NCBI GenBank assembly: GCA_017893485.1
Contig: CM030362.1
Location: 38,348,984-38,412,983 of the forward strand
Length of the DNA stretch: 64,000 bases
DNA from: Hemerocallis citrina
Taxonomy: Eukaryota; Streptophyta; Magnoliopsida; Asparagales; Asphodelaceae
Reading direction: 5' to 3'
Shown: piece after piece, positions 11,831 to 22,748 of the stretch
How positions within the stretch are numbered: position 1 is the stretch's first letter
Layout: the number at the start of each line of letters is the position of its first letter
Made by a program: the position numbers and the translations under genes
The notes under the pieces: generated by a model
The model's input: only the letters and a program-made list of their open reading frames with translations
What the model was told of the DNA's origin: nothing
The model's database searches: none

Positions 11831-12200
11831 ATCCTCCTTTTCCTTTTCCCTTTCTTCTTGATACCTGCCATATTTCTTGTGTTTGAGGTACTTACGAAAT
11901 TATCTTGTTAATAGCGCAATGTCCTCGTCTGACTCCTTATGATTTAACTCAGCTATTGATGGTCAAGCCTTTTCTACCTTTAGTGCAATGGTTTTCTCCT
12001 TAGTCTTTGGTTCAATCCCGATATTTTGTCTGTATCTTTTTGTCTCCAACATTTCCATCTCGTACGTCTTTAGCTTTCTTTGAAATGTATAGTAGTCAAA
12101 TTCCTTCTCTTCGAGAGTCTCTCTCATTGCCGTGGCCCCACTCTGGCATGAGACAGCTTATGAGCTTTGCGACCTTTCGGTCATCATCAAGCCCTTTACC

Positions 12201-12575
12201 CTAGCTCTCAAGCTCGTGGGCAATGATGTCGAAATGTGCGAGCATTTGGTCCACATTTTCACCTAGCAACATGCGAAACATATCAAATTTATAGAAACAC
12301 AAATTCACTTTAGCTTTTACCTCGGAAGCGGTTCGTTCATGCCGCTTCATCATGTTGTTCCAGATCTCGTAGGCTGTTTTGCAGTTACGACCGCATCGCA
12401 TTAGCTCTTCATTGTTCAACCCTGCATAAAGAGCCGTCATGGCTTTGGAATTTGCTATTTTGAGGGATAACTCTGCCGGTGTGAATGCCTTTTTTCCATC
12501 GCTAACTGGGATTTCTGTTTTGTTGATACACACATTCCATACCTCTTCTCCGAGCATTTGTAAAAAATGAGACAT
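12201..12575 (-). pseudogene. C1 gag N-terminal (UBN2-type) domain
   Basis: 125-codon minus-strand frame with LSLKIANSKAMTALYAGLNN, AYEIWNNMMKRHE and VKAKVNLCFYKFDMFRMLLG, typical of the copia Gag-polypeptide (UBN2/Retrotran_gag_2) fold that forms the virus-like particle. Usual Gag is about 300 residues or more; the stretch 11840-12200 should hold the middle but is broken. It lies about 175 bp downstream of the 5' LTR on the minus strand. Confidence 0.8.
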
Positions 12576-12738
12576 ACAAACTTTTCAGACGTCATAGCAT
12601 TTTCCATCAAAAATGGTAATCGTGTAAGACTTGTCCCATTGGAGACGAAAAGCTCCTATGAGTACAAGTTTTAGGGAGGAGGGATTTCGGCCATTGGACC
12701 TTTTGCTTAAGCTTTTAAGCATTTTATAAGCACCTCAT

Positions 12739-12748
12739 TCTGATACCA
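12739..12748 (-). other. Primer-binding site of C1
   Basis: Minus strand TGGTATCAGA, the first ten bases of the tRNA-iMet site, one base inside the LTR boundary at 12750. Confidence 0.8.
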
Positions 12749-12749
12749 C

Positions 12750-13740
12750 TGTAAATCAACCTAAAGGAGGGGGGTGAATAGGGTGATCGTGCGGAATTAA
12801 AAAATTAAAATAAAATAAAGTAAATGCAAGAGTGATAAGAAAAGCAAACACAGATCACAGATGATGCAGCGATATAACGTGGTTCGACCCCCAGGTTTAC
12901 GTCCACACCACCTACTTGTAGCAATTCTCCGCCACAAGCATTCCACTATATTTAAAACCCTTGTACAGTGATTCTCGAATTCAGGCCGAGAGACCTATTA
13001 CACCCACAGGACTTCTAATCTAAGTCCTGTCAATCTCACTGAAGTGGAAAAGAAATGAAAAAAAAAACCTCAAGATCGTTAATGATCCTGACTGAAGAAT
13101 ACAACCAAATAAGCGCTCACACTCGGATTGATTTACTGAAAGATTAGTTCTCAAGAATTTTATCAGAAGTAATTAGGTAAGTATGACACAGTGGATTCGT
13201 CAATATTAATAGACGGGAAAGAGTATCAATCCAAAAATGAAAATGATACTTTCCAAGAATATACACAGCGCAATGTGCGGTCGACCGTCATATTTGTGCG
13301 GTCGACCGTTCAGCTCTCTGACGTAAAGTAGAGAGATGAAAGGTTGACCGCTTCTCACACAACTCATAGTTGCGGTCGACTGCGATGCAGTCGACCGGTC
13401 ACGCGCTGTTTAGTCCGAATCCACCCTATTTTCTTACCATAAATTAATCCCTCTTTAATCAATCTTATACAATTATAATCTCACGAAAATAGAAAGAAAA
13501 ATTCAGATCTTGATATCTTCTTCTTTTACTTGTTGACCAATTAATCAAGAATTCTTTTTGAATATCTTCCTCTTTTGCTTATGTTTGCCATTATTCTTTG
13601 TTTCTTTCCTTATTTGTATATTTGTGAATCTCTCTTGGATCTCTTTTTGATGTTATGTGATCCTGAAAATCTGACACACTAAATTCAAACTTATTAGTAT
13701 GAGTGAGCATGTTTTGTGCACACCAAATTATGAGTCAACA
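12750..13740 (-). repeat. 5' LTR of C1 (991 bp)
   Basis: On the minus strand it starts TGTTGACTCATAAT and ends GGTTGATTTACA, adjacent to the primer site. It carries four GTCGAC palindromes: CGGTCGACCG at 13278-13287 and 13299-13308, CGGTCGACTG at 13373-13382, CAGTCGACCG at 13388-13397. The partner LTR is outside the window, so the TSD (CTTTT expected from 13741-13745) cannot be checked. Confidence 0.82.
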
Positions 13741-13879
13741 CTTTTGATTTAGCAAATGATCTATATAGAAACATGATTTAGGATCTTTTATATTAAAGCA
13801 CTTTTGTAACATGATTAAGATCTGGATCTGTAGAAACATGATTAAGGATGACATCAATATTTTATGCATGTTGCTTTAG

Positions 13880-14200
13880 TGTTACATATCAAAAAACCAA
13901 CACTGCACTCGTTCAAACCCAAATTTTGGGTTTTCAAACTTTAAAATTGACAGACGATAGATAATTTATCATCTAAAAAAAGTTTAAAAATTAAAAATTA
14001 GAAATTGAACAGACAATGTATGATTTCTTGTCTGTTGAATTTTTTTTAAAAAAAATCAAAAACACGAATTTTTTATAAAAAAAATCGAAGGGACAGGAAA
14101 TAATTTTTCGTCCGGCGATAATAAAAAAAAATTAAAAAAAGAAAAAAAAGGGATGGGTAATCATTTACCGTCCCAATCGGATTTTTTTAATTGCATTCCT
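13880..14200. repeat. Hairpin-module MITE relic
   Basis: Four successive imperfect hairpins separated by A/T runs. The clearest are AACAGACAA...TTGTCTGTT (near 14009-14039) and GGGATGGGTAA...TTACCGTCCC (near 14152-14180). It starts with a CACTGCACTCGTTCAAACCC-like end resembling the inner end of the MITE at 38652-48874. No TSD is visible; a degraded relative of that MITE. Confidence 0.5.
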
Positions 14201-14331
14201 ATCTTCTCTCTTTTTATATTCTCTCCCTTATAAAAGCTACATAAAATAGATTTCACTTGAATTAAAAAAACCGAACCTAATCTTTCAATGCTAGGAACAA
14301 CTGAACAAATGCAGGAAGGGTAATGTCAGAT

Positions 14332-14553
14332 AAGGAAGCACGACAGCATGCAACTAGTCTGAACTGTAAGATTGATAATTCTCCTATTAAGTACCTAGGT
14401 CTCGCGCTCTAGCTAGGCAAACTTAAGAAAGTAAATTGGCTTTCGATTATTGACCGAGTTGAAGTTAGGCTGAAAAGTTGGAAAGGTAAAGCCCTATCAA
14501 GAGGAGGTAGAGTGACTTTGATTAACTCGGTTTTGTCCAATCTCCCGACCTAA
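14332..14553 (+). pseudogene. LINE (L1-type) reverse transcriptase C-terminal scrap
   Basis: Plus-strand frame gives NCKIDNSPIKYLGLAL, a stop, then VNWLSIIDRVEVRLKSWKGK and ALSRGGRVTLINSVLSNLPT before two stops. This is the conserved block following the RT palm in plant L1 LINEs (usual FPFKYLGLPL... SWKGKLLSLGGR.TLI.SVLSSIPTY). About 70 residues remain of a protein of over 1000. It ends where the hAT fragment begins. Confidence 0.85.
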
Positions 14554-14557
14554 TGAG

Positions 14558-14884
14558 TTGAATTGGTATAATTCCAACCAAACTAAACCAAACCAGTTGA
14601 ATTTGTATAATGCACAACCTCCTGTCGATGAGATAGTTGATGTGTTATCATTTTGGAAACATAATGAAACTACTTTTTCTATTCTTTTTCGTATATCTAA
14701 AGATTTGCTAACACCTCCGGTGTCAATTGTTGTATCGAAAAGTATTTTTTCTCTTGGTGGCAGGATTATGAGCTCGAACACGAATTGCTTACTTCCGAAG
14801 AATTTGGAGATGCTAGTATGCACGGAAGATAGAACCCAAGATTTTCTTCAAACGGAACAAAACAGACCAAGTAGTGACGAATGA
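14558..14884 (+). pseudogene. hAT transposase C-terminal dimerisation domain, fragment
   Basis: Open frame of 108 codons. Residues about 25-95 read VDVLSFWKHNETTFSILFRI, SKDLLTPPVSIVVSKSIFSL, GGRIMSS and LLPKNLEMLVCTEDRTQDF. This matches the hAT C-terminal dimerisation region (typical WW...FP.LS..ARD.L..PVS.VASE..FS.GGR...R..L.P..VEALIC..DW). The signature E of VASE is K here. No N-terminal BED finger or catalytic D/E region precedes it. A truncated relic, probably captured or left after deletion. Confidence 0.82.
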
Positions 14885-15262
14885 GATTGAAGATGCACTA
14901 CGGATCAAGTATTTCAAATAATTAGAAAATTTAGGGCGATAAAATTCTATATTTAGGTTAAGTAGAAGTGCACGACAGTAGTCCATTGCATTTTCTTCAA
15001 TTTAAATATAGGCCATCTCGAACTCTAAAGTTTTAACTTTTCCTCAATTTGTAATTTGAAATTCAATCACTTTGTACGAAATGTTGCCACTTTATTTGAT
15101 TCTATTTTTAAATTTGTAATTCATTGAAAAAATAATAATATATGAATCTTTCCCTTTAATCTATACTGGAAATTTACACGTGCGATGCATGTCTTTATAA
15201 ATATATATATTTTATAAAAAAATCTGACGTTGCCTGACATCAAACCTAAAACCTCATTTATA
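14885..15262. other. AT-rich intergenic DNA
   Basis: No coding potential. It contains a TTTACACGTGCGATGCATG motif near 15173 resembling Helitron 3' ends, but no clear boundary. Confidence 0.4.
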
Positions 15263-15497
15263 TTAGTTATGCATGTGCGTTGCACGTGTTTGTTGGTACA
15301 ACGTACGTGTTTGTTTAGTTACAAATGGAGTGTGTTTGGTGACAAATTCTCCCATTAAAATAGTAGAGATATATTGTATCAGACCTAAGACCTTTTTTAT
15401 ATTAGCTATGTATGTGTATTGCACGTATTTGTTGGGTTACAATGCATGTGTTTGTTTAGTTACAAATGAAGTTTGTTTGGTGACACGCTCCCATTAA
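15263..15497 (-). mobile_element. Short tandem Helitron-like unit
   Basis: Read on the minus strand: A|TCTCTACTATTTTAATGG (from 15369), then a GTGC-AAC-GCAC hairpin, then CATAACTAA|T ending at 15263. This has the TC start, 3' hairpin, CTRR end and A/T target of Helitrons. A second related copy of about 125 bp lies at 15371-15497 without the 5' terminus. It is very short, so the call is tentative. Confidence 0.4.
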
Positions 15498-15665
15498 ATT
15501 GGTTTATATTTTTTTTACTTTAATCTACACCGTTAAAACAAAAAAAAACAAATAATAATAATAATAATTCAAATCCACTGTGGCCCGACTCGGCCCGAAC
15601 CACAATATAGGGGTTAGGGGTCGGGTCAGGGCCACTCCTTTCCCCTCTCCAGCTTGGCTCGGCCC

Positions 15666-15790
15666 GGACCGGGATTAGCTCCGGACCAGCCCGTCGTGAC
15701 TCGGACCAGGATTAACTCCGGACTGGCCCGTCGTGACCCGGACCAGGATTAGCTCCGGACTGGCCCGTCGTGACCCGGGCCAGGGTCTAG
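15666..15790. repeat. GC-rich 37-bp tandem repeat
   Basis: Three near-identical 37-bp units (starts 15666, 15703, 15740; core CTCCGGACTGGCCCGTCGTG) inside a block of GGCCCGA motifs (15580-15830) that contrasts with the AT-rich surroundings. Noncoding. Confidence 0.8.
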
Positions 15791-16592
15791 CCCGGCGGGG
15801 TTCGGTTCGGCCCGACCCAACTAGTGTATCTGCCACTATGTCAAGGTTGATCGAAACATTATTTCTTTCTTCTCTTATCATTCCCATTTAAACTTGGTTG
15901 AAATGTCAAGCTTAAACACAACACGATCCAATAACAGGTTCCTTCCATTCCTGTATCTCAATCTTTTAAAAAATTTATTAACAATAATTTAGTTAATATA
16001 ATATTATGTGCACAAATTTTTTACACAAGTTTTGCTCTACATGATAATGTGACACAATCTTCATTATATAAAAAGAATTTTCTATTGTACAGGGGGTTTA
16101 AGATTGAGTCACATTTATGGAATAAAACTGCACAAATTATTTCACATTTAGATTTTTTTTGCTAACTATTTCCTATTTAATTATATCCCAAGGTAGACGA
16201 CCACACCTTGTGACCTTTTATTGTCAAAATAATATAAGTGGTGCATGCAATGGGATTGGGTACATACAGAAATGTCAAGAGGAAGCCCATAAAATTTTTC
16301 CTAACTTAAAGAAGGGTTAATTTTGCTAAAATATACCCATTTTTCACCAAGTTGCATATAATCCCTTTTTTTTTCCCGACCCCGTATACTCCATCAATAT
16401 TTTTTGTGAAGATGGATGAACTCCGTCCAATTTATTTAGCTATCACGTGACTACTTTTTGATGTTTTCCCCCGATTTCTTCCTAATTTATCCCTACTAAT
16501 TACTTTTGTTTAGTTATATAATTTTCTTTAATTAAAAAACTTATTACTCTATTCCTTTATTTAAGTTGGGCAGTGATGGTGCTTTTTTTAAA

Positions 16593-17185
16593 TGTCGGAG
16601 CAATCGATGATAAGTTCCTGGATTAAAGTAAAAAGATCAGATCTCAGTTGTCGATCTGGCACAATTGAGATGCTACTATTGTGGATGTAAGTGGAGGTTA
16701 TGGTGGTTGCGTAGGCTGACATCCTGCCGAAAAGCTGCAAGGACTGGGGATGATCCCGGCGACAGACCATCTCACGATCAAGTCAGTAACCAGAAATAAT
16801 AAACTAGGCTTAGTGAGCAAAAGATTTATTATTTGGTAAAAGATGAGAATGTGTCTTATTTATAGACTTGAGTTAAAGCAGTTAGAGAAGAATTTTCTCA
16901 ATTGAATTGGAAGATTCCCCGAATTTAAGGAATTTTATTCATTAATCAAACCCCTAATCCCAGGGATTTAATTGCTATCCTCAATCAGTTAGTCAATTAC
17001 TCCTGATTGGACTGTAGGTTGTCAACATTCGTGGATTAAACTGGTGTGATGAGCTCGTGATTGGCTCATGTCCAAATTGTGGTCACGTAGATGCAGCGAG
17101 GCAACCACCTCCCTCATTGGGACTCCGATATTCATGCGGGAATCATACGGTCACGATTAGACGCGGTTTATTACCCCATCTGACA
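16593..17185 (-). repeat. Gypsy-type LTR relic
   Basis: On the minus strand it starts TGTCAGATGGGGTAATAAAC, has a TATA box (CTATAAATAAG, about 16857-16867) and a downstream stretch (TTACTGACTTGATCGT, then GTCGCCGGGATC) resembling the R/U5 of Tat-type LTRs such as G2. Its left end near TGTCGGAGC is uncertain and no TSD was found. A probable old solo LTR. Confidence 0.45.
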
Positions 17186-17380
17186 GAAAAATGTTAGAAG
17201 TGAAAAATGAGATAAAGGAAAGATGAGGTGGCTTTTTAGGTATAATATATTTTAATAGCTTAGAAAATTGGAAAGAAAGTTAAGATGAGAAAGCGTTAGA
17301 CAGATCTGGTCAGAGCAGATGTATAACTATCAATACTAGTATCAGACACGTGCCCACGTGCACGTGGAAAAAATTGAAGG

Positions 17381-17650
17381 ATAATAAAAAGGGTAAGAAG
17401 AAAATAATTTCCAAACCGATCCACTTTCGAAAACATTTATAAAACAGGTCCACTTTCTAAAATATTTACCAAAGTTAGTCCACAATTAGAAAGAAAATAA
17501 CTTTCAAACTAATCCACTTTCGAAATTATTTACCAAACAGGTCCATTTTCTAAAATATTTACCAAAGTAACCCAACCCGTGCGTTGCACGGGTTGGGTTA
17601 CTGACTAAGGGGTTCTTTCATTATAGTATTAGAGATTAGAGATTAGAGAT
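17381..17650 (-). repeat. Dispersed repeat with 17-bp perfect hairpin
   Basis: Repeated GATCCACTTTCGAAA and TATTTACCAAA phrases match 42590-42700 and 47915-48020 inside G3 LTRs. At 17566-17602 lies a perfect 17-bp stem (arm AGTAACCCAACCCGTGC) with loop GTT. Next to it, on the minus strand, is a TCTCTAATACTATAATG end like that of the short Helitron-like units. Confidence 0.55.
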
Positions 17651-18055
17651 GGTTAAAATTTGAGTCGTTTGAGCTAAATTATTGAATCGCAACATTTTTA
17701 GATATGGAGTTTACCGAACTGTAACAAAAAGACAAGGGTATAGATATCTGCAACTTGGTGAAATATTGGTATAGCTTAGTGAAATTTACCCCCACAAATA
17801 AAAAGCATAAAATACATGCAGAAGGTGAATGCTTCTATAGGCCCATACGAAGTCCATATAAGGCTTCTACTGCTTGGTCCTAATTTGTTGGGCTTGAAAC
17901 CAGGCAAGGGCCGACAATTGTAAGGTTCAAACCCACTTTAATTAAACTAGTCCCAGAATAAATCTAGCATACAAGTTTCTATTTTGTGTGTGCGCGCGTG
18001 AGTGGGGAGGGGGGGACTTTCTACTACTTGTATCCTTGTTAGGAAAAGATCTACC

Positions 18056-19166
18056 TGTTACAAATAATGTTTACAAAATTTCTTTTACAAAGAAAGATAG
18101 AGAGGCACAGGAAAAACCGAGAAGGGAACAGAGGAGGGTAAACCGAAAGAAAAGAAAAGGAAAATAAATTAATCAACTTACAGTAAGTAAATGAAAAGTA
18201 CAACTCCAAGAAAGTCGAGGCCTGTGTACCACACAGTGTCCTTAAAACAGATTTCGCCTCTCTCCGGTTGCTGGATTGAACGGAGGCGTCTGTCTTCCAG
18301 GATGCAACGACTTGGAGCGATCCCGTAGGCACCACGTACCACTCCCGAACCGAGTACAAGCGCTTGAACCTATCACCGACTTACCAACAACAGCAGAATG
18401 GACGAACAGTACAGAAGAAGAAGAGAAGAGGATCTGGTTTGTGCAGGGAAGAAAGTAAAGGGGAGGCCTCTATTTATAGAGCCTGGGTTATTCAGTAACG
18501 GCAGACAATGCATTAACAGCCTTTACTGTAACGGCAGATAAGGCATTAACAGCCTTCACTGTAACGGCAGACAAGGCATTAACAGCCTTTAACAGCCTTC
18601 ACTGTAACGGCAGACAGTGAATTGAATGCCTTCAGCGTAACGGCAAACAAAATATTAAATACAGCACCGAAACGGCAGACAGAACCGTTTCTGCATTCAT
18701 TTCAGCCGTTACAAAAAGAAAACTGTAGCAAAAAGTGGCTCTGCACGGGGTGGGATCAAATCGGTCCGGCATTCGTGTCCGCAGGTCGTGCGGGCGCACA
18801 CAAGTCGCATGTAATCCGGTCCGTGATTTGCACCCCCCCCTGCGCGCGCGAGAGAGAGCCTCTCTTCTAGCCATCTTACAATGCTTAGAAGGAGATTACT
18901 ATATATCCTCTTCTATTTTCTTTGTTATTTCCGATATGGGACTATGTTCCCTTAACCCATTTTCAAGAATGAAAACGTCTCACTTTGAGAGACAATTTCT
19001 CATTCACCCCTTAACCGATTTTAGCGAACCAATATATGATTTTGATCTACTCACGAAGGAGAACACAAATCAATCAAGATCTCTCAATAATTCATTGAGG
19101 ATCTTACTCAAAAAATTGCTCAAAATTCGATTCGAAAATGGTGTCTAAAACACTCATTTTCTAACA
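18056..19166 (-). repeat. LTR-a of C2 (1111 bp, 3' LTR)
   Basis: TGTTACAA... to ...TTTCTAACA, followed inward by ATCCCCACATG, whose complement CATGTGGGGAT is the polypurine tract. A minus-strand TATA box (CTATAAATAG, 18470-18479) is present. Positions 18497-18640 hold four to five copies of a roughly 33-38-bp unit based on TAACGGCAGACAAGGCATTA. Confidence 0.88.
18470..18479 (-). promoter_or_regulatory. TATA box of LTR-a
   Basis: Minus-strand CTATAAATAG, conserved at 23117-23126 in LTR-b. Confidence 0.55.
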
Positions 19167-19777
19167 ATCCCCACATGAATGAAAATTGACGACCACAGAC
19201 AGGACAGACTGACACGACAGACTGACACGACGGACTGACCCGACAGACTTGGTGATAGAATTCAACGATTGATTTCTGCATAGGATAGGTAGGTGTTACC
19301 CTTTGAACCTTCCCTTATGAAAATATGTTTACTTTACTAACTAAACAGTAGACGCGATGTCTTTGAACTGTTCTGCCATTTGTGTAAACGATGACATATC
19401 TCACATAGAAATCTTTCTAACGCTTTTTCAGTTCTCACTGTTATGTTCGTTTTGGCCATGAACATACGCCTGGTTCTGCAAGATTTTAACAGGAATATTG
19501 CCCTATATTATTCCCTTGGAAGCGGTCCTTCTTCCATCTTACATAGGTGATTTCTTACTTAAGAGTAACCCGCATTACTCTGCTCGGATATCCGACGCAT
19601 AAGAATCATTAAAAGCCTAGCTTAACCTGTTACCTTGCGGGCATCACTGTTTCATTATGGGAATGGACATGGAAAAATCCCCACAGTGATCTAACTTGGT
19701 CTTTACAATTTAGTTGTCCCTTTGAACCTAGATCTTGGGATCTCCAGTCAACTAGGTTGGGTTTCCATTGTATCGAC
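19167..19777 (-). other. 3' untranslated region of the left C2 copy
   Basis: About 610 bp between the RNase H stop and LTR-a, repeated at 23812-24422 in the right copy. It contains the polypurine tract and a 13-bp tandem (GACAGACTGACAC type) at about 19198-19250. Noncoding. Confidence 0.75.
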
Positions 19778-21576
19778 TTATTCTTTCATGGACTTTAGTC
19801 CCATTCCCCTCGATGATTTATCAACTAACTCTCTGTTTAACCCTTTGGTTAGTGGATCCGCAATGTTATCTTTTGACTTTACATAGTCCACAGAGATAAC
19901 CCCAGTAGAGAGTAGTTGTCTAATGGTATTATGTCTTCGACGAATATATCTAGATTTACCATTATACATATTGATCTGTGCTCTACAAATTGCATATTGA
20001 CTATCTGAATGTATACAGATTGGAGGCACAGGCTTCGTCCACCTTGGAATATCCTCAAGGAAGTGGCGTAACCATTCAGCCTCTTCCCCACATTTGTCTA
20101 ATGCGATAAATTCTGATTCCATCGTGGATTTAGCGATCACTGTTTGTTTCGAGGATTTCCAAGAAACTGCTGCACCACCTAGTGTAAACACATAGCTACT
20201 AGTGGATTTTGAATTATCACTCGATATCCAGTTCGCATCACTGTATCCTTCAAGTACAGCCGGGTATCTCGTATAGTGCGACCCGTAGTTACGAGTAAAA
20301 TGCAAGTACTTCAGTACTCTTATAATTGCTTGCCAATGCTCGCTTCCAGGATTACTCGTGTATCTGCTTAGTTTACTTACTGCATAGGCTATGTCTGATC
20401 TTGTACAATTTATTAAGTACATTAGACTGCCTATGATTCTAGAGTATTCTACTTGAGAAATACTCTCCCCTTTATTCTTGGATAAATGTAAAGTTATATC
20501 TATTGGAGTTCTCGCAATTCCAGAATTATCTTTATCAAATTTTCCAAGAATATTGTCAACATAATGTGACTGGCTTAAAATAAGTTCGTCTGATGTTCTT
20601 GTGATTTTAATTCCCAATATAACATCAGCTAGTCCCATGTCTTTCATGTCAAACCTCGAGTTTAACATGTTTTTAACAGATTTAATTATCTGATCATTGC
20701 TTTCAATAATAAGCATGTCATCTACATACAAACATATAATGACATATCCATCTTCTGTGTCTTTGACATATACACATTTGTCACATTCATTGATCTTGAA
20801 GCCATTTGTCATCATGACATTGTCAAATTTGTCATGCCACTGTTTTGGAGCTTGTTTCAAGCCATATAATGACTTCACCAGTTTACACTTTCTTTTCATG
20901 TCCTGGAGATGAAAAACCCTCAGATTGTTCCATGTAGATTTCTTCATCTAAATCTCCATTAAGAAAAGCTATTTTTACATCCATTTGATGTACTTCAAGA
21001 TTGCGTAGAGCTGCTACGGCAAGTACCATCCTAATGGAATTTATTCTCATCACAGGAGAATATGTATCAAAGTAATCAAGACCTTCCTTTTGTTTATAAC
21101 CTTTAATTACAAGTCTTGCCTTGTATTTATCAATTGATCCATCAGGTTTTATTTTTCTCTTGAAGATCCACTTGGAACCTAAAGGTTTACTACCCGGTGG
21201 AAGATCCACTAGTTCCTAAGTATGGTTTTGCAAGATAGAATCAATTTCACTCTTGATGGCTTCTTTCCATTGAGGACCATCACTAGAGTTCACCGCTTCC
21301 TTGAAGGTTTGGGGTTCTTCTTTAAGCATAAAAGTCAAGAAATCCGGACCAAAAGATTTTTTCGTTCTTGTTCTTTTACTGCGGCGAGGTTCCTCCTCAA
21401 CTTCTTCATTTTGGTCTTCACTATCTTCACTGATAGTCTCATGTGTTCGTTTGGAGGAACTTGGTTCCTCCTTTGACTTACATGGAAATACATCTTCAAA
21501 GAACGATGCATTTCTAGATTCCATTATCGTGTTCTTTGATATCTCAGTGATATCAGATTTGTACGCAAGAACCGAT
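19778..21576 (-). pseudogene. Copia RT and RNase H, left copy in C2
   Basis: Minus strand. RT begins with [18 protein letters not shown] and [20 protein letters not shown], then [17 protein letters not shown] and [16 protein letters not shown] (catalytic YVDD), [15 protein letters not shown]; RNase H has [36 protein letters not shown] and [16 protein letters not shown]. Breaks compared with the right copy: a TGG-to-TAG stop near 21216 and a 2-bp deletion near 20890 (ACAC to AC) that shifts frame. At 21566-21576 it is joined head-to-head to a plus-strand gag. Confidence 0.93.
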
Positions 21577-22748
21577 TGCTGTTGCGGCACGACTGCCAAT
21601 GCCCACCGTTGTACCTGTCTCAGTCTCCCATGGGGAGAAACCTGAGAAGTTCAACGGGCAGAACTTTAAGAGGTGGCAACAGAAGATGATGTTCTATCTG
21701 ACCACACTGAATCTTGCAAGGTTCTTGAACGAAGATGCTCCAGATCTTAAGAAAGATGAGCAGGATAACCAAGTCATTGCCGCTGTGGATGCTTGGAAAA
21801 ATGCTGATTACTTGTGTAGAAATTACATAATGAACGGATTAGCCGACTCTTTGTATAATGTTTACATTGACAAAAGAACAGCTAAAGAACTTTGGGAATC
21901 ACTAGAACATAAATATAAAACTGAGGATGCCGGCGCCAAGAAATTCATTGTGGACCGCTTCCTAGACTATAAAATGGTAGATTCTAAAACAGTAATCAGT
22001 CAAGTTCAAGAACTACAACTAATCTTGCATGAGATTCATGCTGAAGGTATGAACTTAAGTGAAAGTTTCCAAGTGGCTTGTATAATTGAAAAATTACCAC
22101 AAGGTTGGAAAGACTTTAAGAATTACCTAAAGCATAAGCGAAAAGAAATGGGCATTGAAGATCTCATTGTCAGGCTTCGTATTGAAGAAGACAATAGGGG
22201 ATCTGAAAAGGTTGGACTCCTCAGCCATGCAGCTAAGGCAAATGTAATGGAACATAAACAACGTTCCAACAAGCACAACATAAGGGTCCGAAGTTGGGGC
22301 CTAAGGGAGGAATCTCCAAGAAGCCGAAGTTTCAAGGCAAGTGCTTCAATTGTGACAAAATGGGTCACAAGTCCACTGAATGCAGACTTCCCAAGAGGAA
22401 CAGGAACAGAGAAACAAACTTGGTTCAAGGAATTGCTCAAGATGTCTCCGATATCAACCTCTCAGCTGTGATATCAGAAGTGAATATGTTAGGTTCAAAC
22501 CCGAAGGAGTGGTGGATTGACACTGGAACTACTCGACATGTGTGCTCCAATAGAAGTATGTTCTCCACTTTCGAACCATTAGAGAATGGGGAGAAAATGT
22601 TTATGGGGAACTCGGCTACTTCAGAAATAAAGGGCCAAGACAAGGTGATCTCGAAGATGACTTCTGGAAAGGAACTGACTCTGAACAATGTTGCATATAT
22701 TCCTGAAATCCGTAAGAACCTGGTATCTGGTTCGTTGCTTAATAACCA
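21566..22748 (+). pseudogene. Inverted copia gag-protease fragment in C2
   Basis: Plus strand, opposite to the rest of C2. Gag: [59 protein letters not shown], then [14 protein letters not shown] (CCHC knuckle) and the protease block [18 protein letters not shown], ending at SGSLLNN. One A is missing near 22281 relative to 36220-36235, shifting frame before the knuckle. The left junction uses an 11-nt sequence, CAAGAACCGAT, found in both gag and integrase partners. The right junction runs into LTR-b. Confidence 0.9.

Larger units (their letters stand above)
10548..13740 (-). mobile_element. C1: Sirevirus-like Ty1/copia element, 5' part only
   Basis: Minus-strand element reading leftward: 5' LTR 12750-13740, iMet primer site, gag with CCHC knuckle and long coiled-coil tail, then the start of protease. 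It is cut at 10548 in the protease by insertion of G1; the rest of pol should lie left of the window. A gag extended by a coiled coil after the zinc knuckle is characteristic of Sireviruses. Stops and shifts in gag indicate an old copy. Confidence 0.85.
16314..17791. mobile_element. Terminal-inverted-repeat element
   Basis: About 50 bp at 16314-16365 (GGGTTAATTTTGCTAAAATA, CACCAAGTTGCA) recur inverted at 17740-17791 (GGGTAAATTTCACTAAGC, CACCAAGTTGCA). It encloses a gypsy LTR relic and a hairpin repeat. No target-site duplication is recognised (flanks CTTAAAGAA and CCACAAATA differ). No transposase; a non-autonomous DNA element, class unknown. Confidence 0.55.

Noticed and set aside
14497..14823. 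108-codon minus-strand frame
   Set aside because: Complement of the hAT fragment, whose plus-strand translation matches the hAT dimerisation domain.
15830..16310. Search for a host gene between debris blocks
   Set aside because: Only AT-rich sequence with short frames and no domain, splice or start context.
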